NCBI RefSeq assembly: GCF_001984575.1
Contig: NZ_LZNS01000001.1
Span: 2,117,275 to 2,181,274, forward strand
Direction of reading: 5' to 3'
Source of the DNA: Streptomyces sp. MP131-18
GTDB taxonomy: Bacteria > Actinomycetota > Actinomycetes > Streptomycetales > Streptomycetaceae
DNA length: 64,000 nucleotides
Under the pieces are notes generated by a model. The model was not told where the DNA came from and made no database searches. It worked only from the letters and a program-made list of their open reading frames with translations. This document shows positions 17,065 to 25,760 of the stretch, piece by piece (positions within the stretch are counted from its first letter, which is position 1; each line of letters begins with the position of its first letter). Position numbers and translations under genes: made by a program.

Positions 17065-17457
17065 GGGATTCTCCTCTCGCGACCCCTGACCGGGGGTCTG
17101 GCGGACGGGCCGGAGAGCACCGCTGCCGAGCAGGACGCCGCGCGCGGCGGCACAATGCGAACGACGGTGACGCCCCCTTGGCACACGGTAAGCCGCCTGG
17201 CCCGTGCATGTCAGCGGAACGGGCACATATCTGGCCAATGCTCAATCCCGCCAATCCCACGCATAACGCTGACCCCGTGACCTTCCGCCCGTTACGCCGC
17301 GAGCCCCGCCGCCGAGTCGCCGAGCCGCCGTGGGACTTTCGTGCCATGGCGTTTCCTTCCGGGTGGCGTTTGCGCCGAACTCTCTTCAGTCCGGCCGATA
17401 TGCACCTACTGTGACCGGCCTGTAGCTGGCGGGGACCCCGATCGGGAAGGTGTGCGC
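17065..17457. other. 393-bp divergent intergenic region
   Basis: It lies between the SCO5389-family start and the frameshifted regulator start. I see the two ribosome sites (GAGGAGA for the minus gene, GGAAGG at 17445-17450 for the plus gene). No RNA gene or convincing ORF is seen. Promoters for both genes must lie here, but no hexamer pair stands out. Confidence 0.5.
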
Positions 17458-18295
17458 ATGCCGGCAAGGAAACCGACCCGGGGGCGGGACAAGCCGTCGG
17501 CACGGCTCATGCTCGCCCAGGAGCTTGGCCGGCTGCGCCACGAGGCGGGCTGGTCGCTGCGCCGGCTCGCCGACAAGCTGGGCTGGGACCACACACCTGT
17601 ACAAGCTGGAGAAGGGCGAGGGCCTCGGCGGGCCCGACGTCATCGCGGCCCTCGACTCCGCGTACGGGACCACGCCGCACCTGATGATGCTGTGGGAGCT
17701 GGCACGGGACGACGCCGCGCGGGAGAAGTACCGCGGCTATCTGCGCCTTGAGGCGCGGGCGCGCACGATCCACCAGTACGCGGTCGGCGTGGTGCCGCGG
17801 CTGCTCCAGACCGAGGAGTACACGCGGGAGCTGCTGCGCATGGCGCACCCGCGCGAGGCGGACCTGGAGGCGCGGGTCAGGGCGCGGCTGGCACGGCAGC
17901 TCGTCCTCACCGCGGAGAACCCCACCGACTTCCGCGCCGTGCTCGACGAGGCGGTGCTGCGCCGCCCGCTGACCGACCGGGGCGCGTGGCGGCGCCAGCT
18001 CGGCCATCTGGCGGAGATGGCCGCCCGTACGAACGTCACGCTGCACGTGCTGCCGTTCTCCGCCGGGCTGCACGGGCTGACGCACACGGAGATGGCCATG
18101 CTGTGGCTGCCCGCGGGGCGTACGGAGGTGTACACGGAGTCGGGCTGCTCGGGCGAACTCATCCGCGAGCAGCGGGAGATCGAGCGCCTGCGGACGGTCT
18201 ACGACCGGGTGCGCGACCTGGCGATGCCCCCGGCCGCCACCCTCGCGTTCCTGGAACGCCTGAGGGCGGACGTGCACTGCGCGGGTCCCGTCTAG
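17458..18295 (+). pseudogene. XRE/DUF5753 regulator split by a frameshift
   Basis: An N-terminal helix-turn-helix (from ATG 17458, GGAAGG upstream; ARLMLAQELGRLRHEAGWSL) runs in one frame to about 17590. The rest of the protein (LYKLEKGEGLGGPDV and the DUF5753 ligand/effector domain to 18295) continues one base later in another frame. The break sits in a short CA dinucleotide tract, CCACACACC at 17589-17597. Restoring one CA unit would give an uninterrupted ~280-residue protein reading DHTHLYKLEKGE. Such regulators usually pair with small DUF397 proteins; none is seen here. It is a pseudogene, a phase-variable gene or a sequencing error. Confidence 0.8.
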
Positions 18296-18298
18296 GCT
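18293..18298 (+). promoter_or_regulatory. -10 element for leaderless nucS
   Basis: TAGGCT ends 6 bp before ATG 18305 and overlaps the stop codon of the upstream gene. No ribosome site is present, so nucS is probably leaderless. Confidence 0.5.
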
Positions 18299-18304
18299 GG
18301 CCTC

Positions 18305-18979
18305 ATGCGTCTCGTCATCGCCCGCTGCTCGGTCGACTACGCCGGCCGGCTCACCGCCCATCTGCCCCTGGCACCACGGCTGATCCTCGTCAAGGCGGAC
18401 CAGTCCGTCTCGGTACACGCCGACGACCGGGCCTACAAGCCCCTCAACTGGATGTCGCCGCCGTGCACGTTGAAGGAGAGCGAGGGAGAGGACGGCACCC
18501 CGGTCTGGACGGTGCAGAACAAGGGCGGCGAGAAGCTGATCATCACGATGGCCGAGGTCCTGCACGACTCCTCGCACGAGCTGGGCGTGGACCCGGGGCT
18601 GATCAAGGACGGCGTCGAGGCGCACCTCCAGGAGCTGCTGGCGGACCGCATGGAGACGCTGGGCGACGGCTGGTCGCTGATCCGGCGCGAGTACCCGACG
18701 GCGATCGGCCCCGTGGACATCCTGGGGCGGGACGCGGCGGGCGGGACCGTCGCGGTCGAGATCAAGCGGCGCGGCGAGATCGACGGCGTCGAGCAGCTGA
18801 CCCGCTATCTGGAGCTGCTGAACCGCGATTCGCTGCTCGCCCCGGTGCAGGGCGTGTTCGCGGCCCAGGAGATCAAGCCGCAGGCCCGCACCCTGGCCAC
18901 CGACCGCGGCATTCGCTGCGTCACGCTGGACTACGACGCGCTCCGCGGCGTCGAGGACGACAAGCTGCGCCTGTTCTGA
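18305..18979 (+). CDS. nucS: Endonuclease NucS/EndoMS, mismatch repair
   Basis: 224 residues, normal family length. The N-terminal DNA-binding/dimerisation domain is followed by a RecB-like nuclease with Asp138 (GPVDILG), Glu152 and Lys154 ([11 protein letters not shown]) and Gln164 (EQLTRYLE). NucS replaces MutS-MutL in most actinobacteria: it cuts both strands around G:T and similar mismatches and works with the beta clamp. The C-terminal DKLRLF is the likely clamp-binding peptide. Loss of function gives a mutator phenotype in relatives. Confidence 0.95.
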   Translation: MRLVIARCSVDYAGRLTAHLPLAPRLILVKADQSVSVHADDRAYKPLNWMSPPCTLKESEGEDGTPVWTVQNKGGEKLIITMAEVLHDSSHELGVDPGLIKDGVEAHLQELLADRMETLGDGWSLIRREYPTAIGPVDILGRDAAGGTVAVEIKRRGEIDGVEQLTRYLELLNRDSLLAPVQGVFAAQEIKPQARTLATDRGIRCVTLDYDALRGVEDDKLRLF

Positions 18980-19001
18980 GGCGCGGGCCGGACGGGCGGC
19001 G

Positions 19002-21314
19002 TCAGCCGACGCCGCCCACCGCCTTCGAGGCTGTCGGCGCGGGGTCGCCGGTGGAGGTCGGCGTCCCGCCGCCGCCCGCGGCGCCCTGGTCGGCGCCGCC
19101 TTCGGGGCCCTCGGCCGTGCCGTCATCGGCACCGCCGTCGCCGCCCTCCACGGCGCCCTCATCCGTGCCGCCCCCGGGGCCCTCGTCCGTGCCCTCATCG
19201 GCACCGCCCTCGCCGCCCTCCACAGCACCCCCCTCGTCCGCGCCGCCCCCTGGGCCCTCGGCCGCGCCCTCATCCGCGCCGCCCTCCTGTCCTCCCCCGT
19301 CGCCCGGCGGGGTGGGGTCCTCGGTGGGGGTGCCGCCCGGCGTGCCCGGGTCGCTCGGGGTGTCCTCTTCCGTGGGGTCGGGCGCCGGCTCCTCGGTGAC
19401 GGGCGGCGGCGTGACGTCCTCGGCCGTGGGCGCCGACGGGGTGGCGGAGGGCGTCGGGCTCTCCTCGTCCTTCGGGGAACGGCCCGTCGGCCGCTCCGAC
19501 GGAGAGGTCTCCTCCTCGGACGGGCCCTCGTCGTCGAGGCCGGCCGGTCTGGTGCGTTCGCCGTCCTCGGAACCGGATTCGCCGGAGCCGCCCGAGAGGC
19601 CGAACGCCACGACCGTGCCGAGCACCGCGAGCAGCGCGGTGCCCGCCGCGGCGGCCACGGCGTTGCGGCGCGGCCCCGGGCCGCGGCGGGCGGAGCCCGC
19701 CTGCCGCGGGATGACCTGGGTGGCGGGCTCCGTCCCGCCGGGCGGGCCCGGCGGCAGCCCGGCGGCCGGAACGGGCAGCGGCAGCGCGGCAGTCGGCACG
19801 CCGTCGGGCGGCGTCGTGGTACGCCCCGAGCCCAGGTCGTCCACGAGCGCGAGCGCGCGGCGGCCGACGACGGTACCCCCGGTGTCCGAGAGCACGCTGC
19901 GCAGCGCGGTCGACGCCTCCAGCTCGGTGCGGGCGTGGTCCAGCTGCCCCTGGATGACCGCGAGCACGCCGAGTTCATGGTGGAAGTACGCCTGCTGCGC
20001 GACCTCCCCGGCCGCGCGGGCGGCCTCCTGGCCGCTGCGCAGGACCCGCTCCCACTGGCTCCAGCGCAGCGCGGCGCCCAGCCGCGGGGCCGCGGCGCGG
20101 GCCAGCGCGGCCACGGCCGCGTCGTGCCCGGCGCGCTGCGCCGCGTGGACGGCGGCGAGGAGCGCCTCCGTCTCCGCGGCGGCCTCCTGCGTGGTGGCGG
20201 ACTCGCCGAGCCACCATGCGTAGTGCTGCGCGACGGCGAGCAGGCGGTCGGCCGACCCCTCGCCGTAGCCGGCCGCGAGCAGTTCCGCGTGGATGCCGTG
20301 GGCGAGGCGGTGGCGGGTGCCGACGGCGGTGAGCAGGCCGTCGGTCACCAGCTCCGCGTGCTCGTCTGCGGCGGCGGGGAAGCCGGTGAGGGCGGGCAGC
20401 CGGGCGGGTCCTGGCACGTCGCCGCCGAGGGCGACGGCGTAGCGCAGGATCTCCTTCGCGCCCTGGGGCAGCGCCCGCGTGAGAGTGGGCACGAGGGTCG
20501 CGGCGTTGGGCAGCGGGACCGGCGTCCCCGGCGTGCGGCGCCGCAGCAGTGCCGCGGCCTGCACGAAGCGCAGCGGCAACCCCTCCGTCTCGAACCACAG
20601 GTCGGCGGCCCAGTCGGTCTCGGCCTCGTCCAGGGGGCGGCCGATGCCGAGTTCGAGCAGCTCGAGCGAGGCCGTGCGGCTGAGGCCGGCGAGGTCGACC
20701 TCCTCCAGGCGCGCCTCGCCGGTGGGCAGGGGCACGCCCGCCCTGGCGGCGATGAGGAACGCGCACTCCGGGGTCGCGTCGAGCAGGTCTTCGAGCGCGG
20801 CGCCGCCGGACTCGACGTCGTCGAGGACGACGACGGCGCCGATCTGCCGCAGTGCGGCGGCGAGTTCGGGCGGGCCGGGGCGGTGGGCGGGGGTGTGGTG
20901 CACGGCGGCGTACAGCTCGTGCATCAGGTCGGCCGTGGTCCGCCGGCAGCCGCTCAGCCGGATGACGCCGTCGGGGGCCAGCCCCGCGCAGTCCCGCGCG
21001 ACGGCGTCGAGCAGCGCGGTGCGGCCGCCGCCGGCCGGGCCCGAGAGATGGACGGACCGGCCGCGGGCCAGGAGGCGGTAGAGCCGGTGCCGTTCCTCGT
21101 CGCGTTCGAGCAGGGGCGCGGCCTGCGCCGCGCCGTCCGCCCCGCCGCCGTCCGCGGGCGCGCGCCGGGGCACGATGGGGCGGCGGCCCGGTGGGCAGGA
21201 CTCGATCTCGCTGCCGTCCACGGGGTTGATGGTGAGCAGAAAGTCACCCGCGACCAGCTCGACGGTCCGCGCCGAACCGTCGTCGGCTCCCCCTGCGGGG
21301 TGCGTGAGGTCCAT
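19002..21314 (-). CDS. Membrane-anchored STAND-like NTPase with repetitive extracytoplasmic tail
   Basis: 770 residues from ATG 21314 (GGAAGAC upstream). An N-terminal region (about 1-80) precedes a P-loop NTPase: GPAGGGRTALL (Walker A), VVVLDDVES (Walker B) and LIAARAGVPL (sensor). Helical winged-helix/TPR-like segments follow to about 470, with HHELGVLAVIQGQLDHARTE. A single membrane helix (NAVAAAAGTALLAVLGTVVAF) lies near 560, then ~200 residues rich in Glu/Pro/Ser/Thr and repeated GGADEG-type units. The layout suggests a cytoplasmic AfsR-like switch module tethered to a wall-spanning tail. Streptomyces homologues are usually called 'ATP/GTP-binding protein'. Function unknown. Confidence 0.75.
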   Translation of the reverse strand: MDLTHPAGGADDGSARTVELVAGDFLLTINPVDGSEIESCPPGRRPIVPRRAPADGGGADGAAQAAPLLERDEERHRLYRLLARGRSVHLSGPAGGGRTALLDAVARDCAGLAPDGVIRLSGCRRTTADLMHELYAAVHHTPAHRPGPPELAAALRQIGAVVVLDDVESGGAALEDLLDATPECAFLIAARAGVPLPTGEARLEEVDLAGLSRTASLELLELGIGRPLDEAETDWAADLWFETEGLPLRFVQAAALLRRRTPGTPVPLPNAATLVPTLTRALPQGAKEILRYAVALGGDVPGPARLPALTGFPAAADEHAELVTDGLLTAVGTRHRLAHGIHAELLAAGYGEGSADRLLAVAQHYAWWLGESATTQEAAAETEALLAAVHAAQRAGHDAAVAALARAAAPRLGAALRWSQWERVLRSGQEAARAAGEVAQQAYFHHELGVLAVIQGQLDHARTELEASTALRSVLSDTGGTVVGRRALALVDDLGSGRTTTPPDGVPTAALPLPVPAAGLPPGPPGGTEPATQVIPRQAGSARRGPGPRRNAVAAAAGTALLAVLGTVVAFGLSGGSGESGSEDGERTRPAGLDDEGPSEEETSPSERPTGRSPKDEESPTPSATPSAPTAEDVTPPPVTEEPAPDPTEEDTPSDPGTPGGTPTEDPTPPGDGGGQEGGADEGAAEGPGGGADEGGAVEGGEGGADEGTDEGPGGGTDEGAVEGGDGGADDGTAEGPEGGADQGAAGGGGTPTSTGDPAPTASKAVGGVG

Positions 21315-21427
21315 GGTCAGTGTCTTCCGGGAGCGGTGCGGCCAGGCCGCCTGTGGGGCCAACGCTACCGTCGTGATCCGTGTGCCTCATGGCCGGTGCC
21401 GTGCAACCCGTCGGCAGATTCCGGGGA

Positions 21428-21721
21428 TTACGGGGCAATCGTGAGGATTCGGTGGAGCCGGGTGGCCACCAGTACGCGCTGCACGTGCGGCGGCACGTCG
21501 CGCAGCACCAGGCGTCTGCCGCACCGGCCCGCCCGCCGGTGCACGCCCATGATGACGCCGAGGCCCGTGGCATCGCAGGAGTCGAGGTGCTTCAGGTCGA
21601 GCACCAGGTCTCCCTGCCCCGCGTCAACGGCGCGGTGGAGCGCCATTCTGGCGTCTGCCGCGCTGCGCACGTCCAGACGGCCGCCGACGACCAGCTCCGC
21701 GTGGTCGCCCTTGATCTGCAT
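21428..21721 (-). CDS. STAS-domain anti-sigma-factor antagonist-like protein
   Basis: 97 residues from ATG 21721 (GGGGAG upstream). A single STAS domain with the conserved LDLKHLDSCDATGLGVIMG segment; in SpoIIAA-type proteins the phosphorylated Ser/Thr sits at the residue before GLG, here Thr. Such proteins bind and inhibit anti-sigma kinases until phosphorylated. No anti-sigma kinase or sigma gene is adjacent; the downstream neighbour is the membrane NTPase (113-bp gap). Confidence 0.87.
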   Translation of the reverse strand: MQIKGDHAELVVGGRLDVRSAADARMALHRAVDAGQGDLVLDLKHLDSCDATGLGVIMGVHRRAGRCGRRLVLRDVPPHVQRVLVATRLHRILTIAP

Positions 21722-21755
21722 ATACGCTCCCCGCTCCCCTGGGACGGCCGGTCGG

Positions 21756-21796
21756 TGACAGATGTCAACCAATGTCAATGACTGATAAATGTGACA
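21756..21796 (-). promoter_or_regulatory. TGTCA/TGACA repeat cluster upstream of the STAS gene
   Basis: TGACA at 21756-21760, TGTCAA at 21763-21768 and again at 21773-21778 (10 bp apart), and TGACA at 21792-21796. On the minus strand the two central copies read TTGACA, so either could be a -35; the matching -10 is not clear. The spacing looks like an operator. Confidence 0.4.
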
Positions 21797-21891
21797 GCTT
21801 CCTGGGCCAGGAGTTGCTGTCTGTGTTCAAACCGATACCGAAATCACCCGTGGAGGTGATCGAGTCGTGATCGGTGGGGTGCCCGGCGGGC

Positions 21892-22740
21892 TCAGTGGCG
21901 GTAGAAACCCCGCCCGCTCTTGCGGCCGATATCCCCCGCGTCGACCATGCGGCGCATCAGCTCGGGAGCGACGAACTTGCCGTCCTGCGTTTCGGTGTGG
22001 ATGTTCTGCGCGGCGTGCAGCAGGACGTCGACGCCGGTGAGGTCGGCGGTCTCCAGCGGCCCCATGGCATGCCCGAAGCCCAGGCGGCAGGCCGCGTCGA
22101 TATCCTCCGCGGTGGCCACGCCCGACTCGTACAGCCGGACCGCCTCCATCAGCAGGGCGGAGATCAGACGGGTCGTCACGAAACCGGCCACGTCCCGTTC
22201 GACCACGATGCACGTCTTGCCGGTGGACTCGGCGAACTCCCTGGCGGTGGCCAGGGTTGCGTCACTGGTCCGGTGGCCGCGGACCAGTTCGCACAGCGCC
22301 ATCAGGGGCACCGGCGAGAAGAAGTGCGTGCCGATCACGCGCTCGGGGTGTGCGGTGGCGGCGGCGAGCTTGGTGATGGGGATGGCGGAGGTGTTGGAGG
22401 CCAGCACCGTGTGCTCCCCCACCAGGCCGTCGAGGGTCCGCAGCAGGTCCTGCTTGACGTCGAGCCGCTCGAAGACGGCCTCCACGACGATGTCCGCGTC
22501 GGCCGCGGCGTCCAGGTCCGTGGTCGTGGCGATCCGCGCGAGGGCGGCCCTGGCCTCGTCCTCCGACAGCTTGTCCTTGGCCACGAATCTCGCAAGGGAG
22601 GTCTCGATGCCGCTCCTGGCACGGGCGAGCGCGGCGTCGGTGACGTCCCGCAGGGTCACGTCCCACCCCGCCGCGGCGGCGACCTGGGCGATGCCTGACC
22701 CCATGAGTCCTGCCCCGATGACGGCGAGCTTCCTGGCCAC
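21892..22740 (-). CDS. hbd: 3-hydroxybutyryl-CoA dehydrogenase
   Basis: 282 residues from GTG 22740 with AAAGGAGATC upstream. N-terminal Rossmann fold GAGLMGSGIAQ, then VVEAVFERLDVKQ, catalytic region SNTSAIPI, catalytic His in GTHFFSPVPLM, and the C-terminal domain FVTTRLISALLMEAV...GPLETADLTGVD. It reduces acetoacetyl-CoA to 3-hydroxybutyryl-CoA, normally with NADPH in this clade. Functionally it follows the thiolase at 4571 and could feed the ethylmalonyl-CoA pathway. Confidence 0.93.
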   Translation of the reverse strand: MARKLAVIGAGLMGSGIAQVAAAAGWDVTLRDVTDAALARARSGIETSLARFVAKDKLSEDEARAALARIATTTDLDAAADADIVVEAVFERLDVKQDLLRTLDGLVGEHTVLASNTSAIPITKLAAATAHPERVIGTHFFSPVPLMALCELVRGHRTSDATLATAREFAESTGKTCIVVERDVAGFVTTRLISALLMEAVRLYESGVATAEDIDAACRLGFGHAMGPLETADLTGVDVLLHAAQNIHTETQDGKFVAPELMRRMVDAGDIGRKSGRGFYRH

Positions 22741-22983
22741 GTTGATCTCCTTTGATGCGTGCCCGGCCGGGAACCTCAGACCCTAGCGAGAGCGGGGCGT
22801 TCGTGGGCGCAGAAGAGACGCGCGTCACGGTGTGACCCCCGCCCCACGGCGCGCGGTGACAGGTCGCCGCGCGCCGGAGCGCCAACGGCTCGCGCGGGCC
22901 GGAGCGTTGAGGGGTCGCGCGCGGGCGCCCGAGCGCGGTGGCACCCTGGGAGACCCGACGGACGAGGGGCGGGCGGCGGACCG

Positions 22984-24009
22984 ATGGTGAACGAGACGGA
23001 TGCGGTCCGGCGGGCCGCCGCGCTGCGGCACGGTTTTGCGTTCGACCCCCGGCACGGATACGACCTGCCGGCGCTGCGGGCCGTCGGGGCGCCGGCGACG
23101 CCGGACGGTTTCGACGCCTTCTGGCGTGCGCGGCACGCGGCGGCGCGCGCGGTCGAGGCCGCGCCGGTCGTGGGCCCGCGCGAACGCCGGGCGGCGGGGT
23201 TCGACGTGCACCCCGTCCGTTACACCTCGGTCGGCGGCCGGCGCATCGGGGGCTGGCTGACGCTGCCCTCCGACGGCCGCGTGACCCGCGGTTGCGTGGC
23301 CGCGCACGGCTATGGCGGGCTCGCGGCGCCCGAGCCCGCGCTGCCGCCGCCCGGCGCGGCGACGATCTGGCCCTGCCTGCGCGGCCTCGGCGCGCGCAGC
23401 CGCTTCCCCGACGTTCCCGAGGCGCCGGACGCACATGTGCTGCACGGGATCGAGGGGCGGGAGACCTACGTGCACGGGGCGTGCGCCGCCGATGTGTGGT
23501 GCGCGGCCTCCGCCCTGCTGACGCTGGTCCCGGCCGCCGCCGGGCGGCTGGACTTCGTCGGCGTCAGCTTCGGCGGCGGCATCGGGGCGCTCGCGCTGCC
23601 CTGGGACGAACGGTTCCACGGGGCCGCGTTGACGGTGCCGAGCTTCGGCAACCACCCGCTGCGGCTGACGCTGCCGTGCACCGGCAGCGGCGAGGCGGTG
23701 CGCGCCCGGCACGCGCGCGACCCGGCGGTGGCCGGGGTGCTGCGGTACTTCGACGCAGCCGTGGCGGCCTCGCGGATCGCGGTGCCGGTGCTGGTGGCGG
23801 CGGCGCTGTTCGACCCGGCGGTGCCGCCGCCCGGCCAGTTTGCGGTGCACAACGCGCTGGGCGGCCCGGCAAAGCTGTTCGTGCTGACGGCCGGTCACTT
23901 CGACTATCCGGCGCTCGACGCGGAGACGGCGGCGCTGCGCGCGGCGCAACACCGCTTTCTCGGCGGCGGGGACGCGCGTCCTCAGCCGGCGGCGGGGCGG
24001 CGGGCGTAG
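22984..24009 (+). CDS. Acetylxylan esterase/cephalosporin-C deacetylase-family hydrolase
   Basis: 341 residues, alpha/beta hydrolase of the AXE1 family. Conserved PDGFDAFWRARH near the N-terminus, nucleophile Ser in VGVSFGGG, likely catalytic Asp in FDPAVPP and His in AGHFDYP. Such enzymes remove O-acetyl groups from xylo-oligosaccharides or other small esters. No signal peptide is seen, so it is probably cytosolic. The 3' end overlaps a minus-strand gene relic. Confidence 0.83.
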   Translation: MVNETDAVRRAAALRHGFAFDPRHGYDLPALRAVGAPATPDGFDAFWRARHAAARAVEAAPVVGPRERRAAGFDVHPVRYTSVGGRRIGGWLTLPSDGRVTRGCVAAHGYGGLAAPEPALPPPGAATIWPCLRGLGARSRFPDVPEAPDAHVLHGIEGRETYVHGACAADVWCAASALLTLVPAAAGRLDFVGVSFGGGIGALALPWDERFHGAALTVPSFGNHPLRLTLPCTGSGEAVRARHARDPAVAGVLRYFDAAVAASRIAVPVLVAAALFDPAVPPPGQFAVHNALGGPAKLFVLTAGHFDYPALDAETAALRAAQHRFLGGGDARPQPAAGRRA

Positions 24010-24118
24010 TCGCGGACCTCGGGGCTCAGCAGGGTCTCGGCGGGGTGAGCTTCTCCAGCATCGGCCGGGCGGTCTCCGCCACGGACCACGCGTCGAGCGC
24101 GCACCGGCCCGCGGTGCG
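23982..24118 (-). pseudogene. Relic of an unidentified minus-strand gene
   Basis: Reading the minus strand from about 24118 gives ALDAWSVAETARPMLEKLTP. After one frame shift near 24048 it continues as AETLLSPEVRDYARRPAAG and stops at 23982-23984. The composition looks protein-like, but I cannot name the family. It abuts another decayed gene on the opposite strand and overlaps the esterase end. Confidence 0.3.
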
Positions 24119-24120
24119 GT

Positions 24121-24390
24121 ACACAGCGCCCAGGAGTTCGCGCCCGCCGTCAACGCGGTCAGCCTGCCCGCCATGCTGCTCTCCGGCATCCTGCTGCCCA
24201 TGAGCCTCGCGCCCGGCTGGTGCTCGACGCCCTCTCGCGCGCCGTCCCGTTCCGCTACCTCGTGGAAGGCGTGCGGGCGGCGTTCCTCGACGGCTGCGGG
24301 AGCACGCTGCTCGTCGGCCCGCTGGTCACCGCCGGGCTGATGGCGCTGTCCCTGGCGCTGGGCACCCGGCTGTTCTCGACGGCCGGTGCC
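24121..24390 (+). pseudogene. Remnant of an ABC-2 (DrrB-like) permease gene
   Basis: EFAPAVNAVSLPAMLLSGIL followed by LPMSLAPGW is typical of the C-terminal half of DrrB-type permeases. Near 24215 a small indel shifts the frame, after which LDALSRAVPFRYLVEGVRA and the last membrane helix (LLVGPLVTAGLMALSLALG) follow. The N-terminal half and the ATPase partner are missing, so this is a decayed fragment. Confidence 0.65.
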
Positions 24391-24400
24391 GGACAGCCTC

Positions 24401-24406
24401 TAAGCT
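24401..24406 (+). promoter_or_regulatory. -10 element for leaderless adenosyltransferase gene
   Basis: TAAGCT ends 6 bp before ATG 24413 with no ribosome-binding site between. This is the third such arrangement in the window. Confidence 0.5.
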
Positions 24407-24412
24407 CACCGC

Positions 24413-24985
24413 ATGGTCAACCTCACGCGGATCTACACCCGTACCGGAGACACCGGTACGACGGCGCTCGGCGACATGAGCCGCACGGCCAAGACCGACC
24501 TGCGGATCGCCGCCTACGCCGATACGAACGAGGCCAACGCCGTCATCGGCACGGCGCTGGCCCTCGGCCGGCTCCCCGACGAGGTCAGCACCGTGCTGAT
24601 CCGGGTACAGAACGACCTGTTCGACGTCGGAGCCGACCTCGCCACCCCCGTGGTGCCCGACCCCGAACACCCGCCGCTGCGCGTTCTTCAGACCTACATC
24701 GACCGGCTGGAAGCCGACTGCGACCGCTTTCTGGCCGATCTTGAAAAGCTCCGCAGCTTCATCCTGCCCGGCGGCACCCCGGGAGCGGCCCTCCTGCACC
24801 AGGCGTGCACCGTGGTCCGCCGGGCGGAACGCGCCACCTGGGCGGCACTCGAAGAGCACGGCGACACGATGAACCAACTCACCGCCACGTACCTCAACCG
24901 CCTGTCCGACCTGCTGTTCATCCTGGCCAGGACGGCCAACAAGGAGGTCGGGGACGTGCTGTGGGTCCCCGGCGAGAACCGCTAG
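24413..24985 (+). CDS. PduO-type ATP:cob(I)alamin adenosyltransferase
   Basis: 190 residues. The ATP-binding N-terminus has RIYTRTGDTGTTALGD (residues 6-21), then KTDLRIAAYADTNEANAVIG, RRAERATWAA and the C-terminal LNRLSDLLFILAR, all diagnostic of PduO-type enzymes, which act as trimers. It converts cob(I)alamin to adenosylcobalamin, the cofactor that MeaB helps load into methylmalonyl-CoA mutase. It stands alone, between relics and a membrane-protein gene. Confidence 0.94.
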   Translation: MVNLTRIYTRTGDTGTTALGDMSRTAKTDLRIAAYADTNEANAVIGTALALGRLPDEVSTVLIRVQNDLFDVGADLATPVVPDPEHPPLRVLQTYIDRLEADCDRFLADLEKLRSFILPGGTPGAALLHQACTVVRRAERATWAALEEHGDTMNQLTATYLNRLSDLLFILARTANKEVGDVLWVPGENR

Positions 24986-25033
24986 GCACGACCTGGGCGG
25001 GCCCCTGCGCCCCCGGGCGCGCGTCGGCGCGGC

Positions 25034-25606
25034 TCAGCTGTGTTCGACCGCGCGCTCCGGGTCGCGCTCCGGCGCCGGGGCTTTTTTCGGCCACAGCGTG
25101 TAGCTCAGCGCGATCAGCGCATGAATGCCGAGCACCCGCAGCGCCGTGCCCTGCCAGGTGCGCAGCGGACCGGTGCGGTCCCCGTCGTCGATCGCCCAGA
25201 TCATGCCCTGGAGCACCGCCAGCCCGATCAGCACGCCGACCAGCGTCATCGTCCAGATCCGCCACTCGTGCCTGGCCCGCGCCATCCCGTGGCGCGGCGG
25301 CTTCGCCGGCCGCGGCGCCCCGCCGAACCGATGCGCCGCATGCCCGTCCGCCCAGCGGACCACGTAGTGCCCGTAGGCGACGGTGAAGCCGAGGTACAGG
25401 GCGGCCAGGCCGTGCGCGGCCGAGGGATCGACGCCGCGCCGCAGGTCGATCGCCGTCGCGGTCAGCAGCAGCACGTCGATCAGCGGCACGCACAGCAGCA
25501 GCGCCCCGCCGAGCCGCGGCCTGCGCAGCAGATAGCGAACGGCGAGGCCGCCGCCGAGCACGACCCAGAAGCCGATCTCGGCGGCAACGATCAGAGTGAC
25601 GATCAC
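25034..25606 (-). CDS. Integral membrane protein, function unknown
   Basis: 190 residues from GTG 25606 with GGAGGAG upstream. About five to six hydrophobic helices (for example VIVTLIVAAEIGFWVVLGGG, ALLLCVPLIDVLLLTATAI and TMTLVGVLIGLAVLQG) and a Lys/Arg/Glu-rich C-terminus. A YGHYVVRWADGHAAHRFGG loop with several His and Trp lies in the middle. No family recognised. Divergent from the NarL-type histidine kinase. Confidence 0.75.
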   Translation of the reverse strand: MIVTLIVAAEIGFWVVLGGGLAVRYLLRRPRLGGALLLCVPLIDVLLLTATAIDLRRGVDPSAAHGLAALYLGFTVAYGHYVVRWADGHAAHRFGGAPRPAKPPRHGMARARHEWRIWTMTLVGVLIGLAVLQGMIWAIDDGDRTGPLRTWQGTALRVLGIHALIALSYTLWPKKAPAPERDPERAVEHS

Positions 25607-25697
25607 AGCGGGCTCCTCCCCGAGGTTCGCCCTCAAGGCTCGCGTGCCCCGCGCCCCGTTCCATCGCCCCCCGCGACGATTCGCCGCACGGCGACTG

Positions 25698-25709
25698 CAT
25701 CGTTCGATG
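25698..25709. promoter_or_regulatory. Small palindrome between membrane protein and sensor kinase genes
   Basis: CATCG-TT-CGATG, perfect 5-bp arms, in the divergent 154-bp region. Its size fits a NarL-type regulator half-site pair, but no supporting second copy was found. Confidence 0.3.
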
Positions 25710-25760
25710 TACGCCGCCCGACGGTGCCCGCCGGGCGCCCCCACGTGCTGTGATGGAGCC

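Noticed and set aside
17585..17600. Programmed ribosomal frameshift in the XRE gene
   Set aside because: No slippery heptamer, stimulatory hairpin or internal SD is visible; a CA-repeat indel explains the shift more simply.
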